DNA of 64,000 nt from positions 806,001-870,000 of the forward strand of contig NZ_CP107913.1 of the NCBI RefSeq assembly GCF_036014115.1, read 5' to 3'. Every line of letters begins with the position of its first letter. Position 1 is the stretch's first letter. The stretch comes from Streptomyces sp. NBC_00448. GTDB taxonomy: Bacteria > Actinomycetota > Actinomycetes > Streptomycetales > Streptomycetaceae. A program made the position numbers and the translations under genes. Under the pieces are notes generated by a model. The model did no database searches, was not told where the DNA came from, and saw nothing but the letters and a program-made list of their open reading frames with translations. Below are positions 8,454 to 16,088 of the stretch, in pieces.

Positions 8454-8496
8454 ACTACACCGTGCAGTATAGTCGAGCTACACTGCACGGTGTAGT
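8454..8496. promoter_or_regulatory. Twin TetR operators in a divergent promoter
   Basis: Two 15-bp boxes, ACTACACCGTGCAGT (8454-8468) and ACTGCACGGTGTAGT (8482-8496), are exact reverse complements of each other and each is itself a near-palindrome (ACTnCACnGTGnAGT). Their centres are 28 bp apart. A TATAGT hexamer at 8468-8473 between them resembles a -10 element, so a bound repressor would cover the promoter. Confidence 0.85.
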
Positions 8497-8505
8497 GTCG
8501 CGACT

Positions 8506-9906
8506 ATGACGAACACGACGACCGGCGCGCCGGCTACCGACCGCCTCGATCCCGCCGTACTGAAGCTCGGAGCGGTCATCGTGACCGGGTCCATCACCGC
8601 GATGCTGGACATGACGATGGTCACGGTCGCCCTCGCCGACCTCGCAGGTACGTTCGGCGCGTCAGTGACCACGGTCCAGTGGGTCAGCACCGCCTATCTG
8701 CTGGCCATCGCGACGGTCATCCCGGCGACCGGCCGTCTCGCCGAACGTTTCGGCATCCGAGCCATGTGGATGTTCTCGCTCAGCGCCTTCCTCGCCGGTT
8801 CGGTTCTGTGCGGGGCCGCCTGGTCGATGGCAAGCCTGATCGCGTTCCGGGCCCTCCAAGGCATCGGCGGCGGCATGATCGTGCCGCTGAGCATGATGAT
8901 CCTGACCCAGGCGGCTCCGCCCGAGCAGCGCGGACGCGTCATGAGCATCGTGGCCGTGCCTGGCCAGGTCGCCCCCATTGCGGGACCGATGATCGGCGGT
9001 CTGCTCGTCGGCGCCGTCGGCTGGCGCTGGATCTTCTACGTGAACGTGCCGGTCTGCCTGGCCGCGCTCCTGCTGGCCCGGCGCGGCATCCCTACCGGCA
9101 CGTCACGCCGGCAGGGCGAAGGCCGGCTGGACACGATCGGCCTGGCGCTGCTCTCCCCCGCCCTTGCCATGATCGTCTATGGGTTCTCCGCGCGTACGGC
9201 ACGGCTGCCGCTGCTGGTCACGGGGGCGGCTCTGCTCATCGCCTTCGCCGTCCACGCGCTGCGCACGCGCACCATCGCCCCGTTGCTGGATCTACGGCTG
9301 TTCACCCACCGGCCGTTCGCCGCCGCGTCAGCGCTGAACTTCCTCTCCCGGTTGTCGATCTTCGGCGCGATGGTCCTGATGCCGCTGTACTACCAGCAGG
9401 TCCGCGGCCACAGCGCGCTGACTGCCGGCCTGCTCCTCGCACCGCAGAGCCTCGGCACGATGCTGGCCCTTCCCTACGTCGGAAAGCTCACCGACCGGAT
9501 CGGCGCGCGCCCCGTCGTCCTCACCGGAATCGCCATCACCGCACTGGGCACGCTCGCCTACACCCAGGTGGAAGCGCACACCAGCGACCTGGTTCTCGGT
9601 GCGTCCCTGCTGGTTTTCGGAATCGGGGTGGCGGCCGTCGCCGTGCCGGTGTCGGCCGCCGCGTACGACGGACTGCCGCCCACCGCCATCCCAGGCGCCA
9701 CGAGCGCCATCACCACGGTGCAGACCGTCGGCGCGTCGGTCGGCGCAGCCGTGCTCACCGCGATCCTGCAGAGCAGGGAAGCCCACCACTTCAACACACC
9801 GGCGCGCGCCTTCGCGGACACGTTCTGGTGGGTCCTGGCCGTCACTTTGCTGACGCTGATCCCGGCCCTGCTCATCCCCCTGCGACGCAAAGCGGAGCCG
9901 CGCTGA
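8506..9906 (+). CDS. MFS multidrug exporter, DHA2 (14-TM) family
   Basis: 466 residues with about 14 transmembrane segments. The first helix carries LDMTMVTVALADLAGTFGAS, the DHA2 signature, and the loop 2-3 motif GRLAERFGIRAMWMFSLSAF follows. The motif VPGQVAPIAGPMIGGLL in helix 5 matches antiporter motif C. It probably expels a toxic small molecule in exchange for protons. Control by the divergent TetR is supported by the twin operators just upstream. The gene ends right beside a transposase remnant, so the region downstream has been rearranged. Confidence 0.92.
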   Translation: MTNTTTGAPATDRLDPAVLKLGAVIVTGSITAMLDMTMVTVALADLAGTFGASVTTVQWVSTAYLLAIATVIPATGRLAERFGIRAMWMFSLSAFLAGSVLCGAAWSMASLIAFRALQGIGGGMIVPLSMMILTQAAPPEQRGRVMSIVAVPGQVAPIAGPMIGGLLVGAVGWRWIFYVNVPVCLAALLLARRGIPTGTSRRQGEGRLDTIGLALLSPALAMIVYGFSARTARLPLLVTGAALLIAFAVHALRTRTIAPLLDLRLFTHRPFAAASALNFLSRLSIFGAMVLMPLYYQQVRGHSALTAGLLLAPQSLGTMLALPYVGKLTDRIGARPVVLTGIAITALGTLAYTQVEAHTSDLVLGASLLVFGIGVAAVAVPVSAAAYDGLPPTAIPGATSAITTVQTVGASVGAAVLTAILQSREAHHFNTPARAFADTFWWVLAVTLLTLIPALLIPLRRKAEPR

Positions 9907-9918
9907 CTTCCCCCACCC

Positions 9919-10149
9919 GTCAGAGCGGCCCCGCGCGAGCAGGAACTCGTCCAACTCCTCCAGCTCCGGCGCCTTCGCGGGCTTCCAGTTCAGGCACCGG
10001 ATCACCTCGCGAAGGTGCCCGGTGCGGGTCTGCGTCCGTTCCCCGTAGAACCGCAGCTCGCCCACGGGAATCCGCAAGTGCTCGGACTGCCGGGCCACCT
10101 CCGCCGCGGGCGCTGAAGTGACGTCGTCCGCGAACACACGGGTCGCCAC
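9919..10149 (-). pseudogene. Fragment of a Tn3-family transposase (DUF4158 region)
   Basis: On the minus strand about 77 codons (FADDVTSAPAAEVARQSEHL, LRFYGERTQTRTGHLREVIR, then ELEELDEFLLARG) match the N-terminal DUF4158 domain of Tn3-type transposases, which typically read DVPAAVVDYVAEQLGI, YGERERTRWEHAEEIRRRYGY and so on. There is no start region, no DDE catalytic domain and no terminal inverted repeat. The match ends within about 15 bases of the MFS stop codon, suggesting an insertion followed by deletion. Confidence 0.6.
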
Positions 10150-10523
10150 CGAGAACCCCCACTACAAGCAATCCCCTACGGCGACCGTTGTCGTATCGAC
10201 GGCTTACCGCATTACATGGTGAACGAGCCGGCCACTCCTCAAGACACGGCGTGAAGGGGACTGCTGTTCCCGCCGTCAGCGGCTGTGCGGCACCCCGGGC
10301 TCTCGCGAGGTCTCCGCCGTACGGGCGGACCGGACGACACTGCGCTCCACTCCGAGTGTCATCGTCCCAGGTCGGCGATATCCGTTGTTTTTGCGGCCGT
10401 TGCTACGGCGACCCAAGGGAGTGCCACCGGGCAGGGACTCGTACGGCTCCTTGTGAAGCCGGTCAGGCCGGAGCGCGGAACCCGATCGGCCCGGAGAGCG
10501 GCGCGCGGTGGCCCACGTCGTCC
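10150..10523. other. Intergenic stretch without recognised gene
   Basis: About 370 bases between the transposase remnant and the hypothetical gene at 10524. Composition is less biased than in the surrounding genes and contains an AT-richer patch (ATATCCGTTGTTTTTGC near 10380-10395). Open frames crossing it have no recognisable motif. It may be further decayed mobile-element DNA. Confidence 0.4.
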
Positions 10524-11081
10524 TCAGAACAGGGGCTCCGCCGCTGTGGGGATCGCCAGGGGCGGGGTGAGGGTGCCGCGGCGGGTGCGGGCGAAGGCGG
10601 TGAGGAGGTGCTTGGCGGCAAGCGCCGCGCCGGGCACCTGCCGGGCGAGGTCGCTCGCGGCGAGGTCCAGGAGCGCGTCGTGGGCCTCGGGCGCCAGCGC
10701 GCCGAACCGGTCCAGCGGGATGTGGACGGTGGAGGGCGGGGCCGGCGTGAGGGGGTTGCGGGACAGGCGTATCCACACCGGCCCGGTCCCGGGAGTGGCT
10801 GACCGCTGGGCGACATGGGCCGCGACCAGAGCGCTGGTGGCGCGGTTCACGGCGGGATGCGACCACGCGGAGATGATCAGCGGCGCGCGGTCGAGCGCGG
10901 CCATCGCCTCGCGGTAGGGGTCGCCTCGGAGGGCGGGCACCGTCGCGGCGGCCACGGTCATGCCCGCCGCGCGCAGTGTCGGGCCGATCGGCAGCGTCGT
11001 GTCCGGATCGGTGAGCACGACGGCGTCGCGGGTGGGGGCGGGGCGGATCGGTGTCTGCCAGCAGGGGGTCGGGAGGGTCAC
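10524..11081 (-). CDS. Hypothetical protein
   Basis: 185 residues from a GTG at 11079-11081, preceded by GGAGG seven bases upstream. It ends with PTAAEPLF. The protein mixes alpha and beta, with a conserved-looking core (LIISAWSHPAVNRATSALVA, then GPVWIRLSRNPLTPAPPSTV), and has no signal peptide or membrane segment. I do not recognise the family. It is divergent from the XRE-type regulator, and the GACCCGGGTC operator array lies upstream, so it may belong to that regulator's own unit. The GTG overlaps the stop of a possible 77-codon upstream frame. Confidence 0.65.
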   Translation of the reverse strand: MTLPTPCWQTPIRPAPTRDAVVLTDPDTTLPIGPTLRAAGMTVAAATVPALRGDPYREAMAALDRAPLIISAWSHPAVNRATSALVAAHVAQRSATPGTGPVWIRLSRNPLTPAPPSTVHIPLDRFGALAPEAHDALLDLAASDLARQVPGAALAAKHLLTAFARTRRGTLTPPLAIPTAAEPLF

Positions 11082-11311
11082 CGCAGGACCTCCGCGCGCG
11101 GCGCCGGGCCGGGCGGCGGGGCTGACCAGGCGGACCGGGCGGACCGGGGGGCGCCGCCGAAAGCTGCCGGCCGCCGGACGGGTCCGGCTCCGGGCCGCCG
11201 CACGCCGTCGCACGCACGGCGGGCCGGCGGCGGGCCGTGCGTGCGACGGACGTGCGCCTCGTACGGGACCGTGTCCCGCCGGCTGTGCCCGGTGCGCGTC
11301 GTGGTGTCCAT
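11078..11311 (-). CDS. Possible small basic protein, coupled to the next gene
   Basis: A 77-codon frame from ATG 11311 whose TGA overlaps the GTG of the following gene as GTGA, the usual sign of translational coupling. The product is basic, Arg/Pro-rich, has no motif and only a weak GGAAG upstream. It could equally be a chance frame in GC-rich leader sequence. Confidence 0.3.
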   Translation of the reverse strand: MDTTTRTGHSRRDTVPYEAHVRRTHGPPPARRACDGVRRPGAGPVRRPAAFGGAPRSARSAWSAPPPGPAPRAEVLR

Positions 11312-11357
11312 GCTTCCAGGGGAGACCCTGCGGGCGGCGGCCGGAAGGGTCGAACGT

Positions 11358-11501
11358 GACCCGGGTCGGCGGCCGACCCGGGTCAGTCGACGACCCGGGT
11401 CGGGCTGTCACCAGGCACCGGCACCGAATGTCACCTATGGTGGCGAACAGTCTTATTACGGGCTTGCGACGTCAGGGGGTGCCGGATGGCGGACCCGGGT
11501 C
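11358..11501. promoter_or_regulatory. Array of four GACCCGGGTC palindromes
   Basis: The 10-bp palindrome GACCCGGGTC occurs at 11358-11367, 11375-11384 and 11392-11401, spaced exactly 17 bp apart, and again at 11492-11501 inside codons 3-6 of the XRE-type regulator. Three copies in phase upstream and one over the start region look like binding sites for that regulator on a divergent promoter. Confidence 0.7.
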
Positions 11502-12337
11502 AGCGTCCGCGGCTCGGCACGGACCTGCTGCCGACCTGGCGGGCACGTATCCACCCTCGGGACCTGCCCGAGGCGGCCGGACTGAAGCCGCTTCCGGAAC
11601 GGTTGACGGTGGCCCTCATGTCCCGCCTGGTCCACACCGACGAGCGCCACTACCGCCGGATCGAGCGCGGCACCGCGCACGGTGTGAGCGCCGCGCTGAT
11701 CGAGGCCATCGCCCAGGTACTGCACCTGTCCGCGGACGAGACGGAGTTGCTGTACCTGTGGTGCCGCAAACCCCCGCCGCGCACGCCCCCCAGTGACGCC
11801 GGGGTGCAGGCGGACCTGCTGTCGGTGCTCGACCGCGAGGAGCACGGCGCCTACTGGTGCTCCGCCGACTACGAGGTACTCGCCGCCAACCGGCGCGCCC
11901 TGGGCAACTGGCCGTGGATGGCCGACACGGGCACCAACGTCATGGTCTCGCTGCTGCGGGGTCCCGGCCGCGCGCAGTGCGCCGACTGGGAGACCCGATG
12001 GGCCCCGCTGCTGCTGGCCCAGCTGAGACGGGAGTTGATCCAGTCCCCCGACAACGCGGCGCTGCACGGGCTCGTCGACCGGCTGGTGACCGGTGACCCG
12101 GTGGTCGACCGCATCTGGCGCGCCACCGCGGAGAGCCAGCCGCGCGCCTACGGAACCACCCGCCCCATGGTCATGCCGCCGTGGCGGCCGTACACCGACG
12201 GCGCCGTCGAGATCACCGTCACGGCGCTGGTGCCCGTCAGCAGGCCGGACCTCCGGCTGGTGGTCGGGGTCCCGGCCCCCGACGTCACCCCGCAACTGCC
12301 GGAACTGCCGGAGCCGGCGACGCGCGAGGCCGGATAG
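11486..12337 (+). CDS. XRE-type regulator with MmyB-like ligand-binding domain
   Basis: 283 residues. Residues about 10-85 contain a helix-turn-helix of the XRE type (PERLTVALMSRLVHTDERHY and RRIERGTAHGVSAALIEAIA, ending LHLSADETELLYLW). Residues about 105-270 match the MmyB-like ligand-binding (PAS-like) domain common in Streptomyces regulators, with the typical AYWCSADYEVLAANRRAL and RAYGTTRPMVMPPW stretches. Regulators of this class often control divergent short-chain dehydrogenases or secondary metabolism; here the divergent neighbour is a hypothetical gene. Its own start region carries one of four GACCCGGGTC sites, which suggests autoregulation. Confidence 0.85.
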   Translation: MADPGQRPRLGTDLLPTWRARIHPRDLPEAAGLKPLPERLTVALMSRLVHTDERHYRRIERGTAHGVSAALIEAIAQVLHLSADETELLYLWCRKPPPRTPPSDAGVQADLLSVLDREEHGAYWCSADYEVLAANRRALGNWPWMADTGTNVMVSLLRGPGRAQCADWETRWAPLLLAQLRRELIQSPDNAALHGLVDRLVTGDPVVDRIWRATAESQPRAYGTTRPMVMPPWRPYTDGAVEITVTALVPVSRPDLRLVVGVPAPDVTPQLPELPEPATREAG

Positions 12338-12465
12338 CGGCGGGGCGGGAGAAGGGGGGCGGGTTCGCGCCGATCGCCTTCGCCGGGAAGCCGCTCGCCA
12401 GGAGCCGTACGCCGGGGAGCCGTTCGTCCAGGCGCGTTCGTCGCGGAACCGTAAGCCCACAGGCC

Positions 12466-12524
12466 GCACACCGCGAAGCCGCACGCCGCGAAGCCGTACG
12501 CCGCGAAGCCGTACGCCGGGAGCC
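12466..12524. repeat. 15-bp tandem repeat
   Basis: Nearly four head-to-tail copies of a 15-bp unit (GYACGCCGCGAAGCC): 12466-12480, 12481-12495, 12496-12510 and a degenerate 14-base copy 12511-12524. More distant related elements (GCCGTACGCCGGGAGCCG, TTCGTCGCGGAACC) extend on both sides. The surrounding 12338-12750 gap holds no gene I can support. Confidence 0.75.
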
Positions 12525-12750
12525 GTTCGTCGCGGAACCCACCGGCGGCGAGCCCACCGTCACGACTCCCCTCGCCGGGAGTCGTTCGTCACAGTGCGGG
12601 CCACCGCCCCGAGTTCCTGCGGGCGATCCCGGATGTGGCGGCCCTCACTGCGGCATCCTGGCCTCCAGGACCCGGACGTCCGGCACGATGAATCCAACCC
12701 GGCCATACCGGGCCCTACCGGACCTTTCGACCGAGGAAGCAGGGGGCGGC

Positions 12751-13875
12751 ATGCGAGTGGCAGTGACCAAGCCGGTGGTGGTGCGGGCGCCGTACGAGGT
12801 GTCGACCGATGCCATCGAGGCGGACTGGCTGGAGAGGTGGCCGCTGGAGACCCAGCCGCCGGAGCGGCGCCGGCGGCTCGCCGCCGCCTTGCGGATGGTG
12901 CGCTCGACGGGCGTCACGTCGCGGCCGTGGGTGGCGCCGCTGGACGTCGTCGGCGACGGGGAGCGCGATTCCCGCACGGTCTACTCAGAGGCGTTCGCCG
13001 CGGTGGTGGACATGGCGGCGACGGCCTCGCTCCAGGCGCTGGAGGCGGCCGGTCTGGCGCCGGAGGACGTCGACTGCGTGGTGACGACCCACACCACGAG
13101 CTGGACGATTCCGCAGCTGGACGTCGCCCTGGTCAACCGGCTCGGCCTGCGCCGGGACGTGGCGCGGGTGCCGGCCGCCACCCTGGCCTGCGCGGGCGGC
13201 GCGCACAGCCTGATCCAGGCCAAGCGGTATCTGGCCGACCGGCCCGACGGCGTGGTCCTGGTCGTCGCCGGCGAGGCGCTGTCGATCCTGCACATGCCCT
13301 GGCGCGAGCCATCCAGGACCGGCGTGCTCTACGGGGCACTGTTCGGGGACTCCGCCGCCGCCACCGTCATGGCCGGCGCCGGGCCCGGGCAGGAGGACTC
13401 CGCGCGCCGGCTGGTCGCCGCGGGCGGCGGCCTGATCGCGGACGTCGACAGCTGGGAGTGGCTGCAGCCCGGCGAGAGTCCCTACTGGGGCGAGCTGCAC
13501 CCCGCCGGGGTGCCGGGCGCGGGACGGATCACGTTCGAGTCCAACCGGGACGCCACCAAGGGCGCCCGCGAGTCCATGCCCCACCTGGTGAAGTGGCTGG
13601 ACGGCAGGCGCGTGGAGTGGGCGGTGGTGCACCCGGGCGGACCGGGGATCATCACCGACACCGTCGATGCCCTCGGCCTCCCGCCGGAGGCCGGCCGGCA
13701 CTCCGTGGACTCCCTCACCGGCGGCAACCTCGGCGGCGGCGCCGTGCTCGACGTCCTGCGCCGCACCCTGGAGGAGGGCCCGGCGCAGGGCCCGGGCGTG
13801 CTGGTGAGCTACGGCCCCGGCTTCGTCGCCGACGCGATATTCCTCGACGTCCCCGCCGAGTCCCCGACGGTCTGA
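12751..13875 (+). CDS. Type III polyketide synthase (chalcone-synthase-like)
   Basis: 374 residues from ATG 12751, with GAGGA and AGGGGG just upstream; the longer open frame to the left is low-complexity and not coding. The thiolase-fold catalytic triad is complete: C147 in VPAATLACAGGAHS, H294 in VVHPGGPGII and N326 in SLTGGNLGGGAVL, the counterparts of Cys/His/Asn in chalcone synthase. The C-terminal GFGPG loop appears as SYGPGF. The enzyme should extend a CoA starter with malonyl-CoA units and cyclise the product in the cytosol. Active-site surroundings differ clearly from THN synthase RppA as I remember it, so the product cannot be named. No tailoring enzyme is adjacent; it is followed by a terminator. 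Confidence 0.92.
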   Translation: MRVAVTKPVVVRAPYEVSTDAIEADWLERWPLETQPPERRRRLAAALRMVRSTGVTSRPWVAPLDVVGDGERDSRTVYSEAFAAVVDMAATASLQALEAAGLAPEDVDCVVTTHTTSWTIPQLDVALVNRLGLRRDVARVPAATLACAGGAHSLIQAKRYLADRPDGVVLVVAGEALSILHMPWREPSRTGVLYGALFGDSAAATVMAGAGPGQEDSARRLVAAGGGLIADVDSWEWLQPGESPYWGELHPAGVPGAGRITFESNRDATKGARESMPHLVKWLDGRRVEWAVVHPGGPGIITDTVDALGLPPEAGRHSVDSLTGGNLGGGAVLDVLRRTLEEGPAQGPGVLVSYGPGFVADAIFLDVPAESPTV

Positions 13876-13882
13876 GCCGCCA

Positions 13883-13920
13883 CGACGCGCGGGGCGGGCC
13901 CCACCCCTCCCCGCGCGTCG
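13883..13920. terminator. Stem-loop terminator between converging genes
   Basis: CGACGCGCGGGG (13883-13894) pairs perfectly with CCCCGCGCGTCG (13909-13920), a 12-bp stem with a 14-base loop, between the type III PKS and the sigma factor gene. Confidence 0.75.
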
Positions 13921-13970
13921 CCCTCTCCCCGTGCCCTCCCCGCGCGTTGCCCTCTCCCCCGCGTCGTCCG

Positions 13971-15011
13971 TCAGGGCCGGGCCGGGAGCGCGAAGTGCCG
14001 GAACGGGTCCGGCTGGATGAACACGGCGAGTTCGGTGATGCGCCGGTCCTCGACGGAGAGCACGCCGATGCCGAAGGGCCGGTGTTCCGGCTCGCCCGGC
14101 GCCCGCCAGTAGAGCGCGAACGCCGGTTGACGGTTCGCCCTGGTGGGCCGGACCCGCCATCCGTCGCCCATCACGCCGAACACGTGCTCGCGCAGGAACA
14201 CTTCGATGTCCGCCCGCCCGGAGAACCACGACAGCCTCGGCGGCATGACCAGTCGCGCGTCGGCGCGCAGGAGTGCCACCAGCGCGGTGACGTCCGACGA
14301 CTCCCAAGCGGCGACGAGTCGCCGGAGCATGCCTTCCTCGGCCGCGCTGGAGCGCCGGGTCCATTCGCTGCGGCCGGCGGGCAGGTGGTCGGCCAGGGTC
14401 GCGCGCGCCCGCGCCAGCGCGCTGTTCACCGCTGCCCGGGTGAAGCCGAGCACGAGCGCGGTGTCCTTGGCCGACCAGTCCAGGACGTCACGCAGCACCA
14501 GGACGGCTCGCTGGCGCGGCGGAAGGCGCTGGATCGCCGCCAGAAACGCCAGCTCGATCGTCTCCTTCGCGGTCACGAACGCTTCCGGCTCGTCCTCGGC
14601 AGGCGCGGCCGCTTCGAGCAGCCGGTCGGGATAGGGCTGCAGCCACGGCAGTTCGACCGGCGGCGCCGGCCCCCGGCGCGGATCACCCGGCGGGGAGACG
14701 TCGGTGGGCCAGACCCGCGCCTTCCGCCGGCGGAGCGCGTCCAGGCACGCGTGGGTGGCGATGCCGTACAGCCAGGCCCGGAACGGCGCGCTCCCGGCAT
14801 AGCTGTCCAGCCGCCGCCACGCGCGCAGGTAGGTCTCCTGGACGGCGTCCTCGGCGTCCTCGATGGTGCCGAGCATGCGGTAGCAGTGCACCTGCAGCTC
14901 GCGGCGGTACGGTTCGGCCAGCCGCTCGAAGGCGTCTGCGCTCCCGGCGCGCGCGGCGTCGACATCTGGTTGCTCCACACAGGTATGACGCGCGGGGAGG
15001 CGCGGACTCAT
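13971..15011 (-). CDS. ECF sigma factor with C-terminal SnoaL-like domain
   Basis: 346 residues. Region 2 (about 25-95) has AFERLAEPYRRELQVHCYRM and EDAVQETYLRAWRRLDSYAG; region 4 (about 155-205) has LPPRQRAVLVLRDVLDWSAK followed by the recognition helix. Residues about 220-340 form an NTF2/SnoaL-like domain (WFSGRADIEVFLREHVFGV), as in the SigG/SigJ-type ECF groups, where this domain replaces an anti-sigma factor and gates activity. It would direct RNA polymerase to a small stress or metabolite regulon. ATG 15009-15011 is used here; a GTG near 14978 is an alternative but lacks a ribosome binding site. No anti-sigma gene is nearby. Confidence 0.88.
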   Translation of the reverse strand: MSPRLPARHTCVEQPDVDAARAGSADAFERLAEPYRRELQVHCYRMLGTIEDAEDAVQETYLRAWRRLDSYAGSAPFRAWLYGIATHACLDALRRRKARVWPTDVSPPGDPRRGPAPPVELPWLQPYPDRLLEAAAPAEDEPEAFVTAKETIELAFLAAIQRLPPRQRAVLVLRDVLDWSAKDTALVLGFTRAAVNSALARARATLADHLPAGRSEWTRRSSAAEEGMLRRLVAAWESSDVTALVALLRADARLVMPPRLSWFSGRADIEVFLREHVFGVMGDGWRVRPTRANRQPAFALYWRAPGEPEHRPFGIGVLSVEDRRITELAVFIQPDPFRHFALPARP

Positions 15012-15042
15012 CGGTGGGCCCGCACCTCCCCGCGGCGCGCGG

Positions 15043-15804
15043 TCATACCCGCAGCTTCTCCACCGCGGTCTTCAGATCGGCCAGGGCCGCGCGGTAGAAG
15101 CGGGGGCCGTACGACACCCGTGCCACGCCCAGTTCGCGCAGCGCCGCCAGGTCGAGGTCCTCACCGGTGTTGCCGTTGACCGGGCCCGGGAGCCCGCTGA
15201 CGAGGGTGGCGATGTCGTCCTTGTCGCGCATCCCGATGGGGTAGACGCAGTCGGCGCCGGCTTCCAGGTAGAGCCGGCCGCGTCGTACGGCTTCCGTGAC
15301 CCGCGCCTGCCCGGTCAGCTCGCTCGCGGGCAGGAACGTGTCGACACGGGCGTTGATGACGATCGGGACCCCGGCGTCGTCGGCGGCGGCGCGGACATCC
15401 GCGAGCCACTGCGCCTGGGCACCGGCGTCGGCGAGGCCGCCCTGCCGGTGGTCGGTGTCCTCCAGGTTGCAGCCGACCGCGCCGATGTCCAGCAGCCGGT
15501 CCACCAACTCCCGCGGCCGCATGCCGTATCCCGCCTCCGCGTCCACCGTCACCGGGACCTCCACCGCGCGGCTGATCCGCCCGGCCGCGGCGAACATCTC
15601 CTGCCACGGCGCGCGCTCGCCATCGGGATGGCCGAGCGTCGCCGAGACGGCCGCGCTGGCGGTGGCCACCGCGGGGAAGCCCGCCTCCGCCACGACCGCC
15701 GCGCTCCCCGCGTCCCACACGTTGGGCAGCACCAGGAGCTCGCCCGTGTGCAGCGCGCGCAGCCTTTCCGCGCGGGCTTTCAGCGTCGCCACCTGAACGG
15801 TCAT
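15043..15804 (-). CDS. Isocitrate lyase / PEP mutase family protein
   Basis: 253 residues, start supported by GAGGAGG six bases upstream. The (beta/alpha)8 fold is marked by VLPNVWDAGSAAVVAEAGF, TVDAEAGYG (metal-binding acidic loop, where well-studied members read D-x-D/E-x-GYG), NLEDTDHRQGGL and NARVDTFL. The cysteine loop (KKCGH type) of true isocitrate and methylisocitrate lyases is absent, which fits the PEP-mutase-like branch with hydrolase or lyase activity on small oxo-acids or phosphonates. The substrate is unknown. It lies 31 bases upstream of the sigma factor gene on the same strand and may be co-transcribed with it. Confidence 0.85.
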   Translation of the reverse strand: MTVQVATLKARAERLRALHTGELLVLPNVWDAGSAAVVAEAGFPAVATASAAVSATLGHPDGERAPWQEMFAAAGRISRAVEVPVTVDAEAGYGMRPRELVDRLLDIGAVGCNLEDTDHRQGGLADAGAQAQWLADVRAAADDAGVPIVINARVDTFLPASELTGQARVTEAVRRGRLYLEAGADCVYPIGMRDKDDIATLVSGLPGPVNGNTGEDLDLAALRELGVARVSYGPRFYRAALADLKTAVEKLRV

Positions 15805-16088
15805 CGACTTCCTCCTCTTTCACGGCACATCACGTCGCGAAGGCGGTGAGCTCCTCGCGGGCGCGCCGGGACGAACCGGCGCACACGGGCCCAACTGTGC
15901 TTCCCCACCGGGGGTTTGCGTCCCTACGGTGCGTTCAGCGGTACGGCGTCGCCCGCCCGCGTTCCCTGACGGCGCCGGAGCGCCTGCCCGCCGCGAGCGG
16001 CTCGGTCACAGGATCGGGAACGGACATCGTCGTCACCTGTATGACGCGCCGCGAGGCGCCCGGTGATCGGTCGGCGGGAGAATCCGGC

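Noticed and set aside
12093..15179. 1028-codon plus-strand open frame spanning regulator, PKS and sigma factor regions
   Set aside because: It overlaps three well-supported genes in other frames and its product is Arg/Gly/Ala-rich without motifs.
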